Of a DNA stretch of 64,000 nucleotides, positions 40,057-51,638 are shown piece after piece. Each line of letters begins with the position of its first letter. The first letter of the stretch is position 1. Under the pieces are notes generated by a model that saw nothing but the letters and a program-made list of their open reading frames with translations, was not told the origin of the DNA and did no database searches. Both the position numbers and the translations under genes were made by a program. The stretch comes from Strigamia acuminata. Its lineage: Eukaryota > Arthropoda > Chilopoda > Geophilomorpha > Linotaeniidae. The stretch covers positions 558,001-622,000 of the forward strand of contig OX442322.1 of NCBI GenBank assembly GCA_949358305.1, read 5' to 3'.

Positions 40057-40722
40057 TTAGGGAAAACATGCCGGCTTCAAATTGCCCTGCTCATCGTCCC
40101 AAAAATTATCTTGGTTCGCTAGTCGTCCTGCCGGTGGAATTATGTACCAAGTACCGTACTGGTCGTCATATTCCTCCCACCAATGTTGTTTGACCTCCGC
40201 CGCTGGCATGTAACGCTCAAACGCGGCCTCCATGGGCTCCACCCACTGCTGTTTCGGTTGAGCCGAGGAACCCAGCAGGTACTGTCCATTCCTAATCGTC
40301 TCGACGCGGAGGTCGCCCTGATATGGGTAACCAATGGCTAAGGGATCTCGCGGGGTGAGCTTCGGCTGGTCCCCGTATCGGTGAGCAAAAATGTTTGCCT
40401 CGCGCTCCAAGTCCTCATCCTTCCATGACGTGCGGGGCAAGTTTCTTGGCAGGGCCGGCACCTTCTCCAGCCTCACTCTGTCATCGTCGGCAGCGTCTTC
40501 CCCAAAACGTATTGCCACCAGGGCAATGACCTGTTTTCCGTCCAACAGCGGGCGGACGGTGTTCGCTCGCCATCGGCAAGCCACGGTCAGCGCCTCTCCG
40601 GCCAGCCACCTTGCGTAACCTCGGGGGCGAGACGCAGCCGCCCAGTTGAACCCAAAAATGTCCGGCACGTTGTGCCCTCCAGTCCTGACTGGTCCTCGTA
40701 GGTGATATGCCGGTGCAGTCAT
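40057..40722 (-). CDS. Unrecognised Trp-rich 221-residue protein, element A
   Basis: Same length and layout as 25249-25914, with scattered substitutions (e.g. GHNVPD for GHSVPD, AIGYPY for AIGFPY). The TATA box at 40772-40766 and AATAAA at 39890-39885 are conserved. No stop or indel. Function unknown. Confidence 0.65.
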   Translation of the reverse strand: MTAPAYHLRGPVRTGGHNVPDIFGFNWAAASRPRGYARWLAGEALTVACRWRANTVRPLLDGKQVIALVAIRFGEDAADDDRVRLEKVPALPRNLPRTSWKDEDLEREANIFAHRYGDQPKLTPRDPLAIGYPYQGDLRVETIRNGQYLLGSSAQPKQQWVEPMEAAFERYMPAAEVKQHWWEEYDDQYGTWYIIPPAGRLANQDNFWDDEQGNLKPACFP

Positions 40723-40772
40723 TGTTTCAGTTGTGTGCTGTGTCTCTGGCTCTGCAATCTCGTGGCTTTATA

Positions 40773-43482
40773 GCCGCCCGAGCCTCACCACCCACCATCG
40801 TCACCAAAACCCATCTCTCAGTGCCCGTTTTCACTGTCCGACCTGTCAATTATGGTCAGTCTTCCCCTCTTTGACCATTCATTTTGACTGTTCTACTTGA
40901 TAAATTCAAGATAGGCCTATTCCTTTGTTGTTTTCTCAATTTTTCATCATTTTCTGGTCTATTCTTCTCTTATTGTTCGCTTTTTAAGCCTTTCCCCTTA
41001 TTCTACAATCTATTCCCCGTATTTCAACCTTGGTTTCTTTAATTTCCAACTTTGCAAAATGAAATACCTGTCTTCCCCCTTCTCAATTTTTCTGAAATCT
41101 TTCTTTATCCAGGGGAAAATGGTTCAAAAGCATATTTCTTGAGAGTCTCAGTGTTTCTGTTGTATTTCTCGTATTTTTCCCGCATTGCAAACGGGGAATA
41201 AAAAGATGTATTGCTTTGTGATCCAAAGGCATATTTGTAATTTCGAATTTTGCCACGTGGGGGCGCCACCGTGCAGGCGGGTCTTTTCCCCAGTTTCTCC
41301 TCATCTTGTCATTTCCTCATTCTGTCCTCCCGTTCCCCAAATCCCCGCAAAATGATAGCTGTGGGGCGGCATCAAGGTTTTCTTATGTGTACTTTCGGTC
41401 CTTATAGTTATTTACGTCGGAGCTCCTTCGAAACTGTCAATTTTGTGTGTTTTTCCATTTTTTGTGTGGTGTTTGGAACCGCCACTAGAGGGCGTTCTCT
41501 GAACGACCAATGAAAGCGTAGTATGTGAAATCAACCTTTCTTATACTGCCGTATCTTCCTTTTTGGACGACTTTATCTCTGAGTCAATCAAACTCGATAA
41601 TTTTCATTAATTAATGTGTTGTAAGGTCATAATATTGCCGCCAACTCAACATCGTGACAAGTAACCAAGGATGGAGCCAGACCGAGCAAGCCGCATGGTT
41701 TTTAATGTCTCTTTTCGCCACCAGACGGTTCCGTGTGACGAAGTTACTGTTCTTTTTCCATCCTTCGCTGTCCTCCTCCCGTTTTTTGACCCTTCTAGAT
41801 CTGTTTTGTGTCTGGAATTCGTTTCTTAACTAATCTACTTAATTTCTAGACGTTGGGACGTCTTTTCCTACATTTTCACGCTCCTAGTTCAGAATCTACT
41901 CAAAAGATGGCGCCACGGGTGCCGTGAAACCGATAAATCTCTGCACTCCTCCGCCAACTCCCGACTTAGATGTATGAATCTCATTTCTTCTGAGTCTCAT
42001 TGGTTTTATTGTTTTTATCGACCGTTCTAGGGTCAAATTCGCTTCTGCAACACTCTCCCATGCTTAGTTTGATTGGTCTCTGATCAAAAACCCTTCTTTT
42101 GAGTGTTTTTTAGTCTTCGGAGCTTCTTTACTCTCTCGCTAGATGGCGCTAGGGGCCCCATGGAGGAGCAAACTCTCTCCAAAGTCCACTTGGACTCTAA
42201 CCTTTTCGTTTTGTACTTTCTCGACTGTTTTCACAGCGTTTCTTGACTCTTCTTGGGTCATTTTCGTACTCTGAGCATTCTCCTGCAATCCATTTGTCAG
42301 ATTTCCGACTGGAAAGTTCTTTTTTCGGCGCTTGTTGCCTTCGGAGCTTCCCAACTCTGCCAATAGTCGGCGCTCCTCTTATAAAGTTTATTTATTAATT
42401 TCTCTCTGAATTCTACGAATTTCCGAAACTTTGCACAACAAACATCTAGATTTTATCCCTCCCAAGGTCCCCCAAAAAGTTTAATATGATAAACCCATTT
42501 ATTGAATTGATGGATGACCAGAACCTCCGAGACATCATCTCGCCAATGCCACTTTTCCTTCCTCTATATAAACCGATCCGATTCAGCCTAAGTTTGAAGG
42601 CGGTGAGGACAAGATGATCCGCCAGGGAAGCCATACGAATAGGTGAGCCGACCGGGTGGCAAATCAGACCGATTTGGACCGACCAACAAGTCAAGGCCCC
42701 TAATCCTGCTATAGTGGCCCTCAAAAGCCCGAATTGAGCAGAGAGAACAAAGCACTAGAGAGAGGGTTCAGTGTTCCGGTCAATGCATATGCTGTTAACT
42801 GATTGGGCACGGTTCTCGCATGACCTCTTTTGCCCGCGTTCCTAGGCTTCCCCAAAACAAACCAAACAAACATGCAAAACTAATCTTTAACTTTCTTTCA
42901 GTCACGGTATATGTATATGTGTAAAATATTTAATAATCACATTTCATCTCGTTTCAGATATTATTGTGTCATGTATTGTTGATTGATTGACACTGAGCAG
43001 TGGCTCCTTTTGTTAATTTTTTCTGAGTTAAAAATCAAAATTTTTCTGTACAAGGTCTCTAGTCATCCCGATTCTAGCCGCCATCCTGTTTTTGTCTTTG
43101 TTCTTTTTTTTTTTTTTTTTTTTTTTAACCCTTTAGACTTTACCAACCTTTGTATCTGTCCAACCGAACTGAAATCAACTACTTTAGTATTTTCTGAGAG
43201 TTCTGTATTTTTCTCTCTCCACTTATTTTACTACCTTCACATTTAATTTGTTAAAACTTTTTCTGGCGTCCATTTTGTGATCCGCCATTTTGTCTTTCCA
43301 AAACCCTTCTAAACCAATTATTTTCCCTTTGTATTTTTCTTTGAAAGCCTAATCTTTTGTCATTACTACACTTTTAATTCTTGGCAAATTGTTTCCTGCC
43401 TTTGCTACATAACTACATTTTATGAATTGAATTTTGTCTATTGATTTTCCCCCCCTATTCCCCGCTTCTTTTCTCTCTCTTT
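40773..43482. other. Spacer between pol and accessory genes, element A
   Basis: Counterpart of 25965-28466. Holds CTCF-like words (41482-41494, 41905-41913, 42141-42149), the small minus ORFs 42139-42363 and 42446-42724, and a plus-strand TATATAAA (42565-42572). It also has a T run near 43107-43127 inside a 210-bp segment absent from B. Confidence 0.6.
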
Positions 43483-46400
43483 CTAACTTTCACCTCCCAA
43501 TCTATCGTAAAATCCCTGCAGAAGTGGATGCGGCATTTTTCCTTCTTCTGCCTGAGATCTTTCTGTTATTGTCTGGTCTGGGTCCACCCGCAAAGACACA
43601 TCACGTGAATCTGTTTCTTTTCCCGACAGAAATTTATCATCGTCGTCGTCACTTGACGATTCTGAGGCTTCAGAGGGGGTGCCAACTCTCATAGAGTCAG
43701 CACCTGTCCCCACACTCCTTTCAGAACCAACAACAGATTGTTCTTCAATTTCTCAGTAGACTTCCGTTTCTTCAGCAACAATCTCCTCTGCTGTTTTTCT
43801 TCTTGCCTTAGCCAATTCCCCACCTTTTTCCAAATAACTTTTTCTTTGAGGTTCTTCGTCGAAACTGTACTTTCTTGGGGCCCGAAGGTTTTCTCTTGGA
43901 CGTAAATTCGGCCGCCTAGGTGGCAGTTCTGTCAACTTCTGACGTGCCTCACCCAATCCCAACCCAATTGACTTCTTTGGAATTGTTTTCGTTGAAGATG
44001 GTCCAGCCCTGGATCGAGGTCCTTTCAGCTCATCCAAAATGGCTTGTCTTTTAGCCGGGGCCGTTGGTTTTTTGACCAAAGGTGCTCGTTTTTTCCCTTG
44101 AGGTGCCAACAATCCAGGCCGGGGCCTGGCAGGTGGGGCCGCCAATGGGCGCCAATCACCATCCTCATCTACCCACTCATCATTGTCCTCGTCGTAAGGC
44201 GATTTTTGTTCTTCTAGACCTTCCTCTGGCTCTTCCAGTTTCTCTTCCTCAAACTCCAGACCTGGGTAGATTTTTCTTGGTATGTATCTTTTTAGTCTGT
44301 CAGCGTGAACTATCTGAATATTCTTGGAATTTGAGATGTGTTGTATTTCAAAGTTTAATTCACCTAATTTCCTCAGGACTCTAAAAGGTCCTGTGTTTAA
44401 TCTAGCTAATTTCTTTGTTGCCCCCACCGTGACTCTGGGCGTAAACAAATACACCATGTCACCTGGTTGAATGTCCCTCTTGATGGCCGTTTTGGCCCTG
44501 CGATCCTTATCTTTCTCGTGGGACATTTTGATAGCTTCAATGACCGTACTGAAAGAGTTTCTCGTCTTCTCTATCATTTCTGTGGTGTAATCTTCTCCAT
44601 AATGTGGTCTTCGTTTTTGCAAAAGTACGTCGACGGGAAGTCTTAGATCTCGTCCTGTTTGCAGAAAGCTCGGTTTCTCTCGAGTGACGCCATGAATGGC
44701 ATTTCTATATGCAAACAATGCAAATGGAACCATCTGATCCCAATCTCTTTGATTTGCAGCAACCAGATGCGATAGCATCCTTGCCAAAGTTTGATTATGG
44801 CGTTCTACAAGCCCGTTTGCGGCTGCATGAAAGGCTGTAGTAAATTGCTGTCTTGTTCCTACTTCTCTGAGAGCGTTTTTAAAGTCATTTCCTGTGAAGC
44901 AACCACCCCTATCCGTTATAAGGACTTCGTAAACCCCGTGTACAAGTGTGATATTTTCCGTAAATGCCTTGGCCACAGTGATGGCTGTTTGATCCGCCAA
45001 TGGAATTGCCTCTGGATACTTGGAGAAATAGTCCACGGCCACCAGTAGGTATCTATTTCCCAAGTGGGAGGTGGGCAGTGGCCCCAAAATATCTGCTCCA
45101 ATTGCCTCTCCGGGCCCAAAAACGGGGCTCATGTCTCCCAACGGACTTAGGCCTCTTGGCTTTTTTTTTTCGTTGCATGACTTGCAACTTCCAACGTAAT
45201 CTCTAACGTCGGCGAACATCGTGGGCCATAAATACCTTTCTTGGCAATGAGAATAAGTTTTGTCCACCCCCAAATGGACTGCAAATTTTGTTTCATGGGC
45301 TTGGTGCAGCACCCAAGCTACCATTGTTTCGGGTACGATTAATTTGTCTTTTAGGCCGTCCTTAACCCATTTTACAACGTACAAAACCCCTTCGTCATTG
45401 ATATAAAGTTGAAAATCCTTTACCTTTGTGTGTTTTGTGGAGAATTGTCTCTTTTCTACTAATTGTCTCAACTCAGCCGTATAGGGGTCTGCTTCTTGTG
45501 CAGCTATGACCTTATCCACCGTCCAGTTCTCGGTTATTTCACCTTGTTTTACAGCGGTCACCAGTCTCGACATCGCATCTGCCCTGTTTTCTGACCCGGG
45601 CAAATATTTCACGTCAAATTGGAAATCTTGAATCATTAATGCCCATCTTGCAATCATGCTTTTTGTGTGTTTGGTGCGTAGCAGGAAAGCCAACGGGTGG
45701 TGATCTACTATAAGTGTGAACTTCCGTCCGTACAGATAATACCGGAAATGGAGACAGCCATGGACGATAGCCAGAGCCTCTCTATGCAAAATAGGATAAC
45801 GCGTCTCAGTTGGCTTTAATCTTCTGGATGCAAAAGCCACGGGGAGTCTTCTCCTCTCATGAGTTTGTTCCAAGACGGCGCCTATCCCTTGATCGGATGC
45901 GTCGGTCGTTAAGAAAAACGGCTTTTCCCAGTCGGGCGTCCTTAATATTGGGTATTCGATTATCTTTTGCTTCAATGTGTCAAAAGCCTCTTGTTGTTCT
46001 GGACCCCACACAAATTCTACACCCTTTCGTGTCAAATCCGTTAGTGGCTGTGCCACTTTCGCAAAATCCTTAATAAATCGTCGATAAAAGTTTATAAATC
46101 CAACAAAAGATTGAATGTCTTTTACGTTCTTAGGCTGTGGGCACTTTGCTACAGCTCTAGTCTTTTCTTCCACGGGGCGCACGGTACCTTCGGTAAACAC
46201 GTGTCCCAGGAAAACGACCTCATTCACCCCAAATTTACATTTCTTGGGTTTTAATTTCAACCGTGCCTGCCTGAGGCGCTGGAAGACCTGTGCCACGTCT
46301 ATCAGATGCTGATTAAAGTCCGGTGAAAAAATCAAAATATCATCCAGGTATGCGAAACAAATCTTGTCCAGTCCACAGAGTACTCTGTCAATCACCCTCT

Positions 46401-49400
46401 GGAAGGTTGAAGGTGAGGTCTTAGAACCCTGGGGCAGAACCAATGAATGATATACCCCCCAGGGGGTTCCGAAAGCTGTTTTCTGTTGGTCACATGACCT
46501 CATCGGAATTTGCCAAAACGCATCCGAGACATCGATCGCAGATAGCACCTTATTTTGGCCAATTCGATCTATACTTCCGTCGAGTAATGAAAGCGGGTAT
46601 GAGTCGTCAATCACGTGTGAATTTAGCTTTCTATAATCTACGCAGAGTCTAGCACTCCCATCTTGTTTCTGTACAAGTATACAGGGGGCGCAATATGGTG
46701 AGGCCGACTCGGCAATTAAACCAGCCTCAAGCATTTCTGTAATGATTTTCTTCAGGGTGGCTTCTTGTGCTTCAGCCACTCTGTATGGTCTGCTCCTAAT
46801 GGGTACATCCGTATCTAGGTGTATTTCTGCCTCGCCGGCTGTTGTCTTTTCAATTTCCATCAAACTGAGTGTGAATATGTCATCATATTCCCTTAACAAT
46901 TTAATCATTCGTTCCTGCCTGGGAACATCTAAGTGTTTCAATTCGAAGTTCTCCAAAGGGATTTGTTCTGTTCTTTTCTTACCTGTGGTGGGGGTTCCTA
47001 TTTTATCCCCCTCCTGTAGGAACTCTACTCTGCCAACTGTTGTCCCTTTCTTAATGGTCACCATTGCATCTGACCAATTTTGGATGAGAGCAACTATTTG
47101 GTTTTCGCCCCTTCCCACAGCAATACCGGAATCTAATTCCAATTCCCCTGTCATGTCTCCTGTCAAAAGCACCAATTCTCCCTTTTTAATCTCTGAATCA
47201 CATTGTAGCGTGACTACCTTCTCTGTACCAGGTAGGCATCAAACTTCTTCCTTTACAATGACTTCCATGTTTCCTTGTGTTTCTTCACCTCGGATGGGGC
47301 ATTCTTTTAGATGTATGTCAACAAGGGGTGACACCAGTTCCGCCTTTGCCGCGCAGTAAGACATTTGATATTGTCTAATGGTGTCCATTCCTAGGATAGC
47401 GTCATAGTGAGGGCCTAATTGGTCCGAGACTATGGTCAAATCCACCTGAATGACTTTCTCATCAAATGCGACTTTGATCTTAAATTTACTTCTTACTTGA
47501 AGAGCTGTTCCCTCCACACCTGTTAATTTTGTTCCCTTTTTTAATTCTTGGACCCCTTGGAGGTCCTTTCTAACTTCTTCCCATTTTTCTTCATTCATTA
47601 TACTCGTGGCTGCACCAGTGTCTATTAACCAGACTATTTCGTGCTCGCCCACGTTACCTTTCACTAAGGGCATGTTATGTTGTGATAATGTCCCTATTCT
47701 GAATTCTTTTCCTCCTTGTTCTCTCTGTTCCTTTGGGGCTTCCCCAGTTGCTAAGCTGTCTACCTCAGCTTCAAACTTTTTCCAATCTGGTCCCGAAAAT
47801 TTGTCACTGAATTTTCCTTTTCTCTGCTCAATTTTATTAACTCGCTTCTTTTGTTGGGATTGCCTGTTATTAGGTAATTCCGGTAGGGCAGTAGGTCGTC
47901 CCTTAAGGACGAGAGCGTACTCTCGGTGTCCCCCTTTCCCATGGATATTTACTTTCTTATTTCTCTTTTCATTTTGCTGTTGAATTATCTTTTGCAATTG
48001 TTCGCTGTTCAATTGGTCACCTAAGGTGTTGGTTCCTTTTTCCTCACTCTTATCTCTAGCTGCTAGTGCTTGTTCTCTGTCAAAATTCTTCCTGTCAAAC
48101 ATTTCACTAGAATATTCATTGTAGCATAGTGGCATTTTTCCCCCTGAAATTGGGTTAAATAAATGATCCATTTGCCTGTTGACAGCCCTTACATACGTCC
48201 TGTGGGGTGGTAGGGTCTTTCCCAGCCACTTCCAACTACTCGTGGGTTGATAGATGTTTTGTAGGCCTATGTCTGCCCATGCTTCATCATCACCCAAACT
48301 TCTCTCTGCAGGCATATCTGTGGTTTCCCCTTGCTCTGGGAGGGTGGGTATGTCAGTATCGCTATCACCTTGGATCACGGATACCTGATGACCCCTAGTG
48401 ATGGTCTCGTAATCATAATCCGGGTCAAAGTCATGAGACTCGATATTTCTAACCCCGCCTTGCTGTGTGGTACCTCCTTCCCTTTCCACGCCCTGAGCAC
48501 TGCGCAAGGCCGGCCGTAAATTTGGGTGCTTAGTCCAACACGCATTAGCCACATGACCTGATTTTTTACAATGGTCACAAACCATGCCAGTTGGCGCATT
48601 ACGACACTCCCGTGAAATGTGACCCCTTCCCCCGCACTGATAGCAGGTTGGTACCATCCGGTTACCTGAGTTTGCCCCTGTATTATTTCCCCTGCAGTCC
48701 CGGGCCATGTGTCCCAACTTCCCACACTTGAAACATGCCCCCCGCTGGCTTCCAGGCCCAGTGGGGCGAGCTCTTTCCTGTTGACCTCGCGCTCCCAACT
48801 CTCCTTGCAGCACTCTAATCTGTTGTTTCATTTCTTGTACTCTTTTTTTCAAAAATTGTTCTTGAGTCTTGTCTTTTTCCATTGCTTTCTCTTTTTCTTT
48901 TTTCCCTTCTCCAACTGCCCCTAATTTACTGATGGGTTTAATAGTCCCAGTTGAAATTTCGTTCACCTCCTCCTGGCAAGCCTCATCAACAGCTGTTTGA
49001 TAGCTAGCTGGGTTGGAAGTCAATAATAATCGTTTAATCCGTGCATTTAACCCTGACACGAATTGTGTTTTCTTTAAAACTGGTAATGCAGCTTTAACTA
49101 ATAAGTCGCCTTCAGCCATATCGTCTGCTAGCCGTGATAATCTTGTTGCAAACTCTGTGACAGACTCGTCACTTTTCTGCACACAGGAATTAAAGGCGAT
49201 ACCCAACTGAACTGGGTTTGATTTGGGCTCAAAGTAAGCCAAGAGCTCTTTTTTAAATAAACCCCAATCTCCAGTGGTATTCACTGTATTGTTGGTGGAT
49301 AGAAAATCCAGAGCTCTATCTCGACATCGAGCGCGGCCAACAATGCATTGGGTCGCTGGATCCCATCCCATCTTCTTTCCCACAAGCTCCACTTGGGCCA

Positions 49401-49500
49401 GGAATGCACCTACCTTGGCCTGCTTGTGGTCACCCGAAAAAAGAGCAACCAAATTTACATTCACACTTGCAACTGCTGCTGGTGGTTGTGGTTGTGCCAT
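43483..49500 (-). pseudogene. Gag-Pol of element A, two nonsense codons
   Basis: Same domain order as element B's Gag-Pol and one codon shorter (near the N-terminus). No frameshift, but two in-frame TGA stops. One is at 47239-47241, between protease and RT (CGA in B); the other is at 43753-43755, in the C-terminal extension (TCA in B). The open pieces are 49500-47242 (Gag and protease), 47238-43756 (RT, RNase H, integrase) and 43752-43483. As it stands it could make only Gag-protease unless the first TGA is read through. Confidence 0.9.
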
Positions 49501-49705
49501 TCTTTAAATGAGCTTTTTAATAACCCTAAACCTCTTCACCCAACAATCCCAACAATACCCCTTCCTTATTACTTAGTCTCTATCTCACACGTCTCTTAGC
49601 ACTTTTCAAAAATTCAAAAATTTCAAAATTTTCAAAAAAAATTTTTTTTTTTTGCAAAATCTCAACTTAACTAATTCTAATTAATCCTTATTAATCCTAA
49701 TCTAA

Positions 49706-49723
49706 ATCCTGTCAAGCTCGCCA
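49706..49723 (-). other. Candidate primer-binding site of element A
   Basis: Same TGGCGAGCTTGACAGG word, three nucleotides inside the 5' LTR of element A. Confidence 0.55.
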
Positions 49724-49726
49724 GAA

Positions 49727-51272
49727 TGTCGTGGTGAGCCTATAAAATAATTAGTTATAAGCTACTGACCTTTTAAGTTCCCCAGGTTCTTCTTATCCAA
49801 TTTTTGGTGTTGGATGAAAACTAAATTCTACAAGTGCTTGACATGTGTTGTGAGGTAAAAATATGAGACTATTTCCTAACCTAATTGATATTTTTAATTG
49901 GTCTTTAAAACCCCCAAAAATTACAATAACGAACAATGATATCCCTGATAACCCCAAAACACTCTAAATTCACCACCACCGATTAGCCCCAAAGAAACCC
50001 AATCACCACATACAAAAATTAGCAATATAGCAAATTCAAAATGCATTCAATGCAAAATTACGAACGGTTTATCTGGTCTGGAGGTGGTCTACTGTTTTGT
50101 TGCGTCAAGTTCTTTTTCAGATACGATCTTCCACTTGTGGTCACTCTCTCTCTCTCTCAGCAAGGGGTCGAGTCTGGCCACAGCTTCTCTTCTTGGTTGG
50201 AATTGAAAACAAACAACGTCCCCTCTCGTGGGTGTGGTCGCCTACGCCTTTCTCTCCGGATCGGTTGGTAGTGCCGCTGGTCAGTCTCCCAACACGGGTT
50301 GTTGATGGATTGTTCGGGTGCACCGGATCTCGTACAGTCGTCGAAGAAACAATCAGCCTCGGTTGCTTTTAGGCAAGATTGTGAGAACTACGTCGGACTG
50401 GAAAACAACTCGCAAGGAGTTAGGTAACAATCTAGTCTGGCTCTCCTGTCACGAGTGTCTTTTCATTATTTCTTGGTTTACCACATCACCTCGGGAAACG
50501 CCTACTCCTTATTAAAATTCCACCACTCACAACAATCTTTTAATGTAGCTTCAGGGCTTTCCTGCACTTAGGTCACCTGTCCGATTTCTTTTTATTAATG
50601 AGTCCCTGTCACTGGATTTCACATTGTTTATGTCTTTTCTCTGTGAATTTCCTCAGGCACTTTTATGTCCTTCACTCACCAGACCAGAGAACAAAGAACA
50701 TTCCTTTACCAAAATCATACAATATTTCCTACTAAAACATTAAGAGTACATTATTATGAATGTCTGAAAACACTTTATCATATAATTAAGAATATTTGAT
50801 CAACAACACTCCTAACACTTCTTTTATTTCCATCAAGGTAGAATGATTAGAAGGAGAAAGAGCCAAAGAGTTGAGAATCCACCACCAATCTAATTACCTA
50901 TTAACCTTCAATTTTAATATCTATTAAATCCTTAATTCAGAATATCCATTAAGGTCCTAATTCAAATTATCTATTTAGTTCTTCTAGTTGAAAATCTACT
51001 CCATTAGTAAAATTGAGAGCCCCTCCTTAATTGAGGTCACTCTTACCCAACCCTCAGCTCCCCTTTGTCTATGCCTTCAGGCCTAGTCTACCACTTAGAT
51101 GAGTGTTTGTTTTCCTTCACCCTTTTGTCCCACTCCTGTCTAAAAGAACAACACCGGCTACTTATTTAAATGAGTGTTTACATTCTTTCATGCATTTTTA
51201 TTCAAGGACAAAATATGTTTACACACCTAACCCTTTGATTATAATGTTTTATTCATCGTCGCTACCGCGACA
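49727..51272 (-). repeat. 5' LTR of element A
   Basis: Begins TGTCG and ends CGACA, then target duplication GTTC. Shares A-specific variants with 15277-16822, such as the longer CT run near 50144-50160. Confidence 0.95.
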
Positions 51273-51276
51273 GTTC

Positions 51277-51448
51277 CAATTAATATTGAGATGAGATCTT
51301 ATTCAAATAGATTTGGACTTGGTCCAATTAATATTGTGTTGATTTTATTTAAATTACTTTGCACCTGTTTTGTAAAAGGAAAACATTTAAACTTAATATT
51401 TATTTTATTTTAATGTTTTTAATCAAATAAGTGATTGATTTCTGAGAG
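51277..51448. other. AT-rich spacer upstream of Polinton polymerase promoter
   Basis: No gene. Contains a repeated CCAATTAATATTG word (about 51275-51288 and 51334-51346). Confidence 0.6.
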
Positions 51449-51483
51449 TATATAAAGAGCAACAAACTGTGTAATTAATCAGT
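51449..51483 (+). promoter_or_regulatory. TATA and TCAGT initiator of Polinton DNA polymerase
   Basis: TATATAAAG at 51449-51457 with TCAGT at 51479-51483. The A of the initiator is 32 bp from the first T of the TATA box, the spacing of arthropod core promoters. Confidence 0.7.
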
Positions 51484-51638
51484 AGTTCTCCCTCCCTACA
51501 CTTGGAAAGGCTACTGTTTCCATGCAAAAATTTCCAATTTTTTTCCTTTAAGAAATTTTTTGAAATTTTTTGAAATTTTTTTTTATATATAAAAAAAGGA
51601 CACATCATATTCAAAATAAACCAATTCCATATCAATCA

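Larger units (their letters stand above)
15277..51272 (-). mobile_element. Giant LTR retrovirus-like element A (about 18 kb plus nested element B)
   Basis: Bounded by 1546-bp LTRs (15277-16822 and 49727-51272) that begin TGTCG and end CGACA, and by a 4-bp target duplication GTTC. Read on the minus strand: 5' LTR, primer-binding site, gag-pol (49500-43483), spacer, 221-residue gene (40722-40057), antisense spliced gene (38445-39675, plus strand), env N-terminal part (37714-36270), [element B], env C-terminal part (18338-16875), polypurine tract, 3' LTR. Excluding B and its duplication it is 18,069 bp, large for this class. The two LTRs differ at about two positions by eye (near 15403/49843 and 15976/50426), so insertion is recent. 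It sits between a small ORF and the Polinton polymerase. Confidence 0.93.
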
